A stretch of DNA of 64,000 nucleotides, taken from assembly GCA_017633255.1 (NCBI GenBank), contig JAGBPS010000002.1, positions 1 through 64,000 of the forward strand, given 5' to 3'. This document shows positions 57,921 to 64,000 of this stretch, piece by piece; position 1 is the stretch's first letter, and the number at the start of each line of letters is the position of its first letter. Under the pieces are notes generated by a model that was not told the origin of the DNA, searched no databases, and saw only the letters and a list, made by a program, of their open reading frames with translations. Both the position numbers and the translations under genes were made by a program. Origin of the DNA: Bacteroidales bacterium (lineage in GTDB: Bacteria; Bacteroidota; Bacteroidia; Bacteroidales; WCHB1-69).

Positions 57921-59555
57921 TTTCTCCTTTCCTATCGTAGTGCAGGGATTATACCCCAACTGCTGCAAGAGGTGCACCTGTGCGGGAATGGCGGCTGCGA
58001 AGCGGGGCCAGTCTTTCCGCTCTTTGGGAGTCCATACGGTTTCGGCCAGGGCGCATAAACGGGGCAGCAGCATGTATTCGGCATGGTCGTAAGTGAAAAT
58101 GAACTCCGACCATAAATTGCACTGAGCTCCCTTGATACATTTGGCCTGCTCGCTGGTCAGGGTATCGGGGATGGGTTCGAAAGCATAGGCTTTTTCGAGG
58201 GGCACATAACCGCCAATGGCTTTGGGCTGCGTTTCGGGATCGTCCTGATAGTAGTCGAAGTAGCAGAAATCGGTGGGTGACATCACCACCTCGTTGCCTA
58301 ACTGGGCGGCCTTGATGGCACTTTCGGCACCCCGCCATGATTGCACGGTGGCGGTGGGGGTTACGCCGCCATCCAGAATTTCGTCCCAGCCGATAATTTT
58401 CTTGCCGTGTTTGTTCACTTCTTTCTCTATCTCGGCCACCATCCAGGCCTGCAGCTCTTCCTCGTTGGCCAAGCCCAGATCTTTGATTTTCTGCTGGCAT
58501 TTGGGACAGGCTCTCCAGTTGTCCTTGTACGCTTCGTCACCGCCAAGGTGAACGTATTCGTAGGGGAAAAGTTCCATCACTTCGTCAAAAACATCCTTCA
58601 GGAAGACCATCACCGAGTCGTTACCGCCACAAAGTATGGCTTTTGGGGGCCAATAGGGGCCAAGAGCCACGCAGTAAGGATAATCATCGCAGGCGAACTG
58701 CGGATAGGCAGTCAGGATGGCTGAACTGTGGCCAGGCATCTCGATTTCAGGCACCACATCGATATGGCGCGCGGCGGCGTAAGCCACAATCTCGCGGATT
58801 TGGTCCTTGGTGAAGTAACCGCCGTAGCTGCGTTCCTCGCCTTCTTTGGCCTCTTCCGCCTCGCCCCAGGGTACATCGCTGCGATCCACTCGCCAGGCTC
58901 CTACCTCGGTGAGCAAGGGATATTTGTCAATCTGGATACGCCAGCCGTGGTCGTCGGTGAGGTGGAAATGGAACTTGTTGAGCTTGTACAAGGCCATCAC
59001 GTCCAAGTGTTTCTTCACTTCGTCGATGCTGAAGAAATGGCGGCACACATCCAGGTGGCTGCCACGCCATTCAAAACGTGGGTAGTCGGTGATTTTGACT
59101 CCTGGAACGGCTATTGCCACGGGTTTTTCCGCGTTCGCATTGGCCGGTGCCAGCTGGAACAGCGTTTGGAAACCGTAGAACAGGCCCGCTTCCGTATTGG
59201 CGGAAATCAGAATGATTTTTTTATCCACCGTGAGTTGGTAGCCTTCATCGCCAAGCTGGTCGTTTTTTTCGTCATTCAATTCAAAAATGATGATATTTCT
59301 GACAGGCGAGTTTTGCACTTTGGGTTCAAAACCGAAATAGTGTTTGTAATTTTCCACGATGTGTTGTCGGGTGGGATTTTGCTCGTCGAGATTCAAAAAT
59401 GACAATTTGGTGTGCTTGTCGAGGATGAAATTCTTGAGCGAATCCTGCTCTATCGACACGGGTTCAGGCACTAAAGCTATTTTCTGGGGCGTGGGTTTTT
59501 CGCTACAACTGTAAAGCAAAAACGCCAAACTGAGCAGTAAAAAAATTTTTTTCAT
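57909..59555 (-). CDS. Beta-N-acetylhexosaminidase (GH20) lipoprotein
   Basis: 548 residues. Lipobox LLYSC at residue 17. GH20b N-terminal domain (about 25-150) and the TIM-barrel catalytic domain (DYPRFEWRGSHLDVCRHFFSIDEVKKHLDVMALYKLNKFHFHLTDDHGWR) with the catalytic pair in YVHLGGDEAYKDNW (Asp-Glu, about 318-319) and WDEILDGG. It releases terminal GlcNAc/GalNAc from glycans or chitin-like oligosaccharides at the cell surface or in the periplasm. The C-terminus (KEKEGE) and stop are near the hairpin cluster. Confidence 0.95.
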   Translation of the reverse strand: MKKIFLLLSLAFLLYSCSEKPTPQKIALVPEPVSIEQDSLKNFILDKHTKLSFLNLDEQNPTRQHIVENYKHYFGFEPKVQNSPVRNIIIFELNDEKNDQLGDEGYQLTVDKKIILISANTEAGLFYGFQTLFQLAPANANAEKPVAIAVPGVKITDYPRFEWRGSHLDVCRHFFSIDEVKKHLDVMALYKLNKFHFHLTDDHGWRIQIDKYPLLTEVGAWRVDRSDVPWGEAEEAKEGEERSYGGYFTKDQIREIVAYAAARHIDVVPEIEMPGHSSAILTAYPQFACDDYPYCVALGPYWPPKAILCGGNDSVMVFLKDVFDEVMELFPYEYVHLGGDEAYKDNWRACPKCQQKIKDLGLANEEELQAWMVAEIEKEVNKHGKKIIGWDEILDGGVTPTATVQSWRGAESAIKAAQLGNEVVMSPTDFCYFDYYQDDPETQPKAIGGYVPLEKAYAFEPIPDTLTSEQAKCIKGAQCNLWSEFIFTYDHAEYMLLPRLCALAETVWTPKERKDWPRFAAAIPAQVHLLQQLGYNPCTTIGKEKEGE

Positions 59556-59576
59556 ATTAAATTGAATTTAGAAAGT

Positions 59577-59585
59577 GCAAAAATA
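59577..59585 (-). promoter_or_regulatory. Promoter element TATTTTTGC for the GH20 gene
   Basis: Minus-strand TATTTTTGC 21 bp before the GH20 start, 22 bp from the divergent rnfB promoter. Confidence 0.65.
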
Positions 59586-59607
59586 ATCTATTTTTCAAAA
59601 AAAAAGT

Positions 59608-59616
59608 TATCTTTGC
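59608..59616 (+). promoter_or_regulatory. rnfB promoter element TATCTTTGC
   Basis: TATCTTTGC 21 bp before the rnfB ATG. Confidence 0.65.
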
Positions 59617-59637
59617 AAATTCAAAAATTCAACGACT

Positions 59638-60540
59638 ATGACACCAACTGTTACCACTATTTTATATGCCGCTCTAATCATCGGAGCGATAGGTATGATT
59701 GCGGCTGTAATCTTATATTTTGTCTCCAAGGCGTTCAAAGTGATAGAAGACCCCCGTATTGACGAGGTGGCCGAGCATTTGCCGGGTGCCAATTGCGGCG
59801 GATGCGGCTTCGCCGGTTGCCGCGCGTTGGCGGAGGCTATCGTGAAAGCCAACACGCTGGACGGCTACAAATGTCCCGCTGGTGGCGACATGAAAGCAAT
59901 TGCTGCTGTGATGGGTCTGGAGGCTGCCGAAACTGAGCCGATGGTGGCGGTGGTACGCTGCAACGGCAGTTGTGAGAACGCCCCTGCCAAGGTGAAATAC
60001 GACTCGGCGTTGTCCTGCCAGTTCGCTACTTCCATTTATGCGGGCGAGAGCGCTTGTCCTTTCGGCTGCCTTGGTTGTGGTGACTGTGTGAAAGCTTGTA
60101 AGTTCGATGCTATCCATATTGACGACACCACCGGTCTTCCTGTGGTGGATGAAGAGAAATGTGTGGGTTGCGGCGCTTGCGCCAAGACTTGTCCGCGCAA
60201 GGTTATCGAAATCCGTCTCAAAGGAAAATTGGGCAGAAGAGTGTTCGTGTCCTGCGTCAATAAAGAGAAAGGCGCCGCGGCACGCAAGAATTGCTCCGCT
60301 GCCTGTATCGGTTGCGGCAAGTGCGCCAAGGCCTGTCCTTTCGAAGCCATTACGGTGGAGAACAACCTGGCCTATATCGATTTCACCAAGTGCAAGAGTT
60401 GTCGCAAATGTGCTGGCGAATGCCCGATAGGTGCCATCCATGCGGTGAATTTCCCGCCGAAGAAAGAGGCTCCCGCAGCTCCTGCTGAAAAACCGGCCGC
60501 TGCTGCCGAAGCACCTTCAAATCCCGCTTCCGAACAATAA
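59638..60540 (+). CDS. rnfB: Rnf electron transport complex subunit B
   Basis: 300 residues. N-terminal membrane anchor (ILYAALIIGAIGMIAAVILYFV), the Fe-S motif LPGANCGGCGFAGCRALAEAIV (C-x2-C-x4-C), and two further ferredoxin-type clusters (CLGCGDCVKACKFDAI, CVGCGACAKTCPRKVI; CIGCGKCAKACPFEAI, CKSCRKCAGECPIGAI), then an Ala/Pro-rich tail. It takes electrons from ferredoxin and passes them to RnfC in the Na+-pumping ferredoxin:NAD+ oxidoreductase. rnfC follows 30 bp later. Confidence 0.96.
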   Translation: MTPTVTTILYAALIIGAIGMIAAVILYFVSKAFKVIEDPRIDEVAEHLPGANCGGCGFAGCRALAEAIVKANTLDGYKCPAGGDMKAIAAVMGLEAAETEPMVAVVRCNGSCENAPAKVKYDSALSCQFATSIYAGESACPFGCLGCGDCVKACKFDAIHIDDTTGLPVVDEEKCVGCGACAKTCPRKVIEIRLKGKLGRRVFVSCVNKEKGAAARKNCSAACIGCGKCAKACPFEAITVENNLAYIDFTKCKSCRKCAGECPIGAIHAVNFPPKKEAPAAPAEKPAAAAEAPSNPASEQ

Positions 60541-60570
60541 TTTTTCTGAAAAAAATCAATCCTATATAGA

Positions 60571-61893
60571 ATGAAGACTTTTAAAATAGGTGGTATCCAC
60601 CCCGAGGAAAATAAATTAGCCAAAGCCAATCCTGTGGAGTTGTTCCCGATTCCGAAACAGGTTACCGTTTTCCTGACCCAGCATCTGGGCGCTCCTTCCG
60701 TGCCTCAGGTACAAAAAGGCGACAAGGTGAAGGTGGGTCAGCTGATTGGCAAAGCCGAGGCTTTTATTTGCGCCAATGTCCATTCTCCCGTGTCGGGAAC
60801 GGTGGCCAAAATCGAACCCGTGGCCGATTTCCTGGGCTATAAGAAAGATGCGGTGGTGATTGATGTGGAAGGCGACGAATGGGCCGAGGGAATTGACACG
60901 TCCACCGAGTTGAAAAAGGATATCACCCTGAACAAACAGGAGATTATCGACCGCATGAAAGCTTGCGGTATCGTCGGTTTGGGCGGTGCATGTTTCCCCA
61001 CTCATGTGAAATACATGGTGCCGCCAGACAAGAAGGTGGATTACCTGCTGATTAACGCCGCTGAGTGCGAGCCGTACATTACGGTGGACTACCGCATGAT
61101 GCTGGAGCGTGCCGATGAGGTGATGGTGGGTATCGAGGCCATGCTGATCGCTTCGGGTGCTCCCGTGGCGCTGATTGGTGTGGAGGCCAACAAACCCGAT
61201 GCTATCGCGCACCTGACCAAAGTGGCCGCCAATTATAAGAACATCCAGGTGGTGGAACTGAAAACCAAGTATCCGCAAGGTGCTGAGAAACAGCTAATCA
61301 AAGCGTTGACCAACCGCAATGTGCCCAATGGAAAATTGCCGATTGAGGTGGGTTGCATTGTCAACAATATCGCTACCGCCTTCGCCATTTATGAGGCGGT
61401 GCAGAAGAATAAACCGATTATCGAAACCTTCACGACGGTGAGCGGTAAAGCGGTGGAAAATCTGAAGAATTACAGAGTGCGTATCGGTACCTGCATCAAC
61501 GATATTCTGAATGCTGTTGGCATTCCTGAAGATACGGGCAAGATTATCTCCGGTGGTCCGATGATGGGCAAGGCCATCTCCAACCTTACCGCTTTTACCG
61601 TCAAGGGTATGTCCAGCCTGTTGCTGATGACCGAGAAGGAAAGCAAGCGTGGCGAGGTTTATGAGTGCTTGCGTTGCGGCAAGTGCGTGCATGCCTGCCC
61701 AATGGGTCTGGAACCCTACATGCTGCATGCTTTCAGCGAACTGCAGCGCTATGAGGACTGCGAGAAATATGGTATTATGAATTGTATCGAGTGCGGCTCG
61801 TGCTCCTTCGGTTGTCCCTCCAACCGTCCGATTCTGGACATGATCAGGGTGGGCAAGAACAAGACGGGCGCGATGATTCGTGCAAGAAAATAA
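60571..61893 (+). CDS. rnfC: Rnf electron transport complex subunit C
   Basis: 440 residues. Barrel-sandwich N-terminus (HPEENKLAKANPVELFPIPKQVTVFLTQHLGAPS), NADH/FMN Rossmann part (GIVGLGGACFPTHVKYMVPPDKKVDYLLINAAECEPYITVDYRMM, the NuoF-like motif), SLBB domain and two 4Fe-4S clusters (CLRCGKCVHACPMGLEP; CIECGSCSFGCPSNRPI). It oxidises/reduces NAD+ at the membrane. Odd: rnfD, G, E and A, which normally follow, are not here; a terminator and an unrelated gene come next. Confidence 0.96.
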   Translation: MKTFKIGGIHPEENKLAKANPVELFPIPKQVTVFLTQHLGAPSVPQVQKGDKVKVGQLIGKAEAFICANVHSPVSGTVAKIEPVADFLGYKKDAVVIDVEGDEWAEGIDTSTELKKDITLNKQEIIDRMKACGIVGLGGACFPTHVKYMVPPDKKVDYLLINAAECEPYITVDYRMMLERADEVMVGIEAMLIASGAPVALIGVEANKPDAIAHLTKVAANYKNIQVVELKTKYPQGAEKQLIKALTNRNVPNGKLPIEVGCIVNNIATAFAIYEAVQKNKPIIETFTTVSGKAVENLKNYRVRIGTCINDILNAVGIPEDTGKIISGGPMMGKAISNLTAFTVKGMSSLLLMTEKESKRGEVYECLRCGKCVHACPMGLEPYMLHAFSELQRYEDCEKYGIMNCIECGSCSFGCPSNRPILDMIRVGKNKTGAMIRARK

Positions 61894-61897
61894 ACGA

Positions 61898-61931
61898 AAA
61901 AGCGGGTCTGTTTCAGACCCTGCTTTGTTTT
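61898..61931 (+). terminator. Terminator after rnfC
   Basis: Stem AAAGCGGGTCTG (61899-61910) with CAGACCCTGCTTT (61914-61926), one bulged T, then a T-rich stretch. It lies 5 bp after the rnfC stop. Confidence 0.75.
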
Positions 61932-61942
61932 AAAAACAGGGT

Positions 61943-62953
61943 ATGATTGTCATTACGGGTGCTGCCGGTTTTATCGGCAGCTGCATGGTTCAGCATCTCA
62001 ATAAATCAGGTCGCGACGATTTGGTTCTGGTGGATGATTTTCCTGTAACACCTGTTGATCCGGGCCATGATGTTCTGAAAATAGCGTCCTGTCCTGATGT
62101 AGAGACGTTTCCTGAAACGTCTCCTGAAACGTCTCCACAAACAATGCGGTATGTCGAAAAGGTACCCCGTGATTTCTTTTTCGATTGGGCGGCACAGAAT
62201 ATGTCCCATATCGATTTTATTCTTCATTTCGGAGTGGAAAGCGTCGGAATGCAAGCTGATGCGGCATTGCTTCGGGAGTACAGTCTGGAGTTTTCGCAAC
62301 GCTTGTGGAGCCTGGCGTCGATGAACCGCATTCCCTTGCTCTATGCGGCGGCTTCTACCGAGGCGAAATGGAACTGGACAGTCCAGGAATGGACTGTGAG
62401 GGGGAGTGGAATGGCCGAAGCGGAGCGGCTGAAGCGGCAATTCGACCAGTGGGTGTTGAAGCAGCGGGTGATGCCGCCGCTGTGGGCGGGTTTCGCCATG
62501 CCCGAAGTGTATGGCCCTAATGAAACACAACTGGGTAATGCAGCCTCTTCAGTGTACCAATTATTCAATCAGTGGCAAAGGGAAGGCCGTATGGTTATTC
62601 CTCTGTACAGAGATTCGGAGGATGTTGATAATGAGCCCGTAATGGATAGAATTTTCGTCAAGGATGTGGTAACGGTATTCACTTGGTTCATGAATCATCT
62701 GCCTGCCAGTGGCTTCTATTATCTGGGTGCTGGCTATCCCCGTCCGCTGAGCGCGGTGGCGGCGGCCATTTTCTCCGCCTTGAAACTGCCAGCCAAAGTG
62801 GAATACCAAATCATTTCTTCCGCTGAAACATGTCTTTCTCAGGAGAAAAATCTGTTGCCGCTGAATAGAATAAATCGTATCGGTTACAAGAAGAATTTCA
62901 CTCCTTTGGAAAAAGGAGTTCGGCTTTATGTCAAAAATATTCTTAATGAATAA
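61943..62953 (+). CDS. HldD-like NAD-dependent epimerase, divergent
   Basis: 336 residues. Rossmann start MIVITGAAGFIGSCMVQHLNKSGRDDLVLVDDF, V-x-R-D-F-F-x-W region (KVPRDFFFDW), HFGVES, and the C-terminal VKDVVTVFTWFMNHLPASGFYYLGAG are as in ADP-heptose 6-epimerase (HldD/RfaD). Two oddities: a GTAGAGACG palindrome is in frame at 62098-62138, giving DVETFPETSPETSPQT between LVDDF and KVPRDF; and the catalytic Tyr of YxxxK is not visible, since by alignment with the following FDxWV the sequence reads A-E-R-L-K-R-Q-F-D-Q-W-V. It may be inactive or altered in function. Confidence 0.82.
   Translation: MIVITGAAGFIGSCMVQHLNKSGRDDLVLVDDFPVTPVDPGHDVLKIASCPDVETFPETSPETSPQTMRYVEKVPRDFFFDWAAQNMSHIDFILHFGVESVGMQADAALLREYSLEFSQRLWSLASMNRIPLLYAAASTEAKWNWTVQEWTVRGSGMAEAERLKRQFDQWVLKQRVMPPLWAGFAMPEVYGPNETQLGNAASSVYQLFNQWQREGRMVIPLYRDSEDVDNEPVMDRIFVKDVVTVFTWFMNHLPASGFYYLGAGYPRPLSAVAAAIFSALKLPAKVEYQIISSAETCLSQEKNLLPLNRINRIGYKKNFTPLEKGVRLYVKNILNE
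62098..62138. repeat. GTAGAGACG palindromic element inside the HldD-like gene
   Basis: TGTAGAGACGTTTC (62098-62111) pairs with GAAACGTCTC (62114-62123); the right half CTGAAACGTCTC is then repeated in tandem (62112-62123 and 62124-62135). It is read in frame as V-E-T-F-P-E-T-S-P-E-T-S-P, so the tandem duplication adds exactly four residues. Confidence 0.88.
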
Positions 62954-63048
62954 CTGTTTTTAACAAATTTATCATACTGAAAATCAATCTGTTGATAAAA
63001 TTTGGAAGAAAATAGCAGAAAAATGCCTTCTTGATTGAAAATTTTTTA

Positions 63049-63056
63049 TACTTTTG
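63049..63056 (+). promoter_or_regulatory. recQ promoter element TACTTTTG
   Basis: TACTTTTG 69 bp before the recQ ATG. Confidence 0.55.
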
Positions 63057-63125
63057 TTATTCCATTTAAGTTTTATATATACAGTAAAAGAAGCTAGTAA
63101 AAATCACATTCAAAGCTAAGATATA

Positions 63126-64000
63126 ATGGCTACAATTACAGAAAAACAGATTTCCAAAATGCTGAAAAAATTTTTCGGCTTTGATAATTTTAAAGGAAAT
63201 CAACTCAAGATTATCAAGTCTCTGCTGAAAGGGAAGGATTGTTTTGTAATTATGCCGACTGGCGGCGGAAAGTCGTTGTGCTACCAGCTGCCAGCCCTGA
63301 TGACAGAGGGCACGGCCATCGTTATTTCCCCACTGATTGCCCTGATGAAAAATCAGGTCGATGCCATTCGCAATTTCGGCACGGAAATCGGTATCGCCCA
63401 TTTTTTGAATTCCTCCCTGACCAAGCAGGAAATCAAAGAGGTGAAAGATGATTTGCTTTCAGGAAAGACCAAATTGCTGTATGTGGCTCCTGAGTCACTG
63501 ACCAAAGAGGAAAATGTCGGTTTTTTCAAGGATATCAACATATCGTTCTACGCTATTGACGAGGCGCATTGTATTTCTGAGTGGGGACATGATTTCCGTC
63601 CGGAATACCGCCGCATCAGAAATATTATCGATACCATCGGGAAAAAGGTGCCGGTGATTGCCCTTACGGCAACGGCTACCCCGAAGGTGCAGAGCGATAT
63701 TCAGAAGAATCTGGGCATGGACAAGGCCGAGGTGTTCATCTCCTCCTTCAACCGCCCGAATCTGTATTACGAAATCCGCGAGAAGACCAAGGATGTGGAC
63801 AAGGAACTGGTGAAGTTCATCAAGAACAACCCCGGCAAGTCGGGCATCATCTATTGCCTGAGCCGCAAGAAGGTGGAAGAACTGGCGGAGTTCCTGCAGG
63901 CGAACCAGATCAAGGCCCTGCCGTATCATGCGGGCTTGGATTCGCATACCCGTGTGGAGAACCAGGACGCCTTCCTGATGGAAAAAGCCGATGTCATTGT
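63126..64000 (+). CDS. recQ: ATP-dependent DNA helicase RecQ (partial, runs off the window)
   Basis: The first 291 residues from ATG 63126 (MATITEKQISKMLKKFFG). Helicase motifs in order: motif 0 (FGFDNFKGNQLKIIKSLL), I (MPTGGGKSLCYQLPAL), Ia (VISPLIALMKNQ), II (AIDEAHCISEWGHDFRPEYRRI, DEAH), III (ALTATATPKVQ), IV region (SFNRPNLYYEIREK, SGIIYCLSRKKVEELAEFL) and the start of V (YHAGLD). It unwinds DNA 3'-5' in recombination and repair. The zinc-binding, winged-helix and HRDC regions lie beyond the window. Confidence 0.97.
   Translation, partial: MATITEKQISKMLKKFFGFDNFKGNQLKIIKSLLKGKDCFVIMPTGGGKSLCYQLPALMTEGTAIVISPLIALMKNQVDAIRNFGTEIGIAHFLNSSLTKQEIKEVKDDLLSGKTKLLYVAPESLTKEENVGFFKDINISFYAIDEAHCISEWGHDFRPEYRRIRNIIDTIGKKVPVIALTATATPKVQSDIQKNLGMDKAEVFISSFNRPNLYYEIREKTKDVDKELVKFIKNNPGKSGIIYCLSRKKVEELAEFLQANQIKALPYHAGLDSHTRVENQDAFLMEKADVI

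Overview
The window looks like chromosomal DNA of an uncultured-type Bacteroidales (phylum Bacteroidota). The evidence is: promoters of the form TAnnTTTGC before many genes; a 287-residue primary sigma factor; type IX secretion (T9SS) parts (PorQ, a plug protein, a gingipain-like C25 protease, C-terminal sorting domains); Bacteroidota-only families (DUF4271, DUF4292, DUF4932, DUF6624, FISUMP); and RnfB/RnfC. I could not run a search, so no genus is proposed.

Layout. 1-5.8 kb: a lipoprotein, an M16 protease, an ECF sigma factor paired with a coiled-coil membrane protein, and 5-formyl-THF cyclo-ligase. 6-15 kb: a beta-propeller lipoprotein, a T9SS cargo, the cluster DUF4271-hemD-rnpA-yidD, rpoD, asnS, an rRNA/tRNA methyltransferase and a DUF4292 lipoprotein. 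14.8-21.7 kb: small membrane/exported proteins, aminopeptidase P, lptB, an SRPBCC protein, rmlD, tRNA-Thr, tuf, tRNA-Trp. 21.7-29.5 kb: one tight operon (YD-repeat-like protein, radA, porQ, C25 protease, surE, small membrane protein). 29.6-43 kb: a FISUMP surface protein, ROK kinase, T9SS plug protein, PHP-domain protein, GT39 glycosyltransferase, LptF/G permease, YitT, uracil-DNA glycosylase, an FAD synthetase lacking its kinase half, pheT. 43-49 kb is an accessory stretch: DUF4932 protease-like protein, a second ECF sigma/coiled-coil membrane pair, a thioredoxin-like lipoprotein, a stand-alone barnase/EndoU-like (PBECR-type) nuclease facing a possible small RNA, and DUF6624. 49-56 kb: two giant FISUMP proteins in tandem. 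56-64 kb: a LytTR-like regulator broken by two in-frame stops, GH20 hexosaminidase, rnfB-rnfC without the rest of rnf, a divergent HldD-like epimerase, and the start of recQ.

The most unusual property is the intergenic DNA. Almost every gap is built from a few recurring modules: AT-rich iterations (TTTGCTAATTA, AAAATTCAAAGTTC, GTTGAACT, TTTTCAG) and families of hairpins in which the outer arms are fixed and the self-complementary core varies. One family, GTAGAGACG-core-CGTCTCTAC, is found just after several stop codons and also inside three coding regions, in all three cases in the same reading frame (peptide VET...TSL or its relatives). This resembles the Rickettsia palindromic elements that insert into proteins and is my main candidate for an undescribed system. 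Several proteins also end within repeat sequence, having apparently recruited it as their C-terminus.

Second-rank candidates are the duplicated ECF sigma/coiled-coil membrane modules (identical 11-nt spacing at two distant loci), the FISUMP proteins that carry a sorting-domain-like module near the N-terminus instead of the C-terminus, and the nuclease/small-RNA pair.
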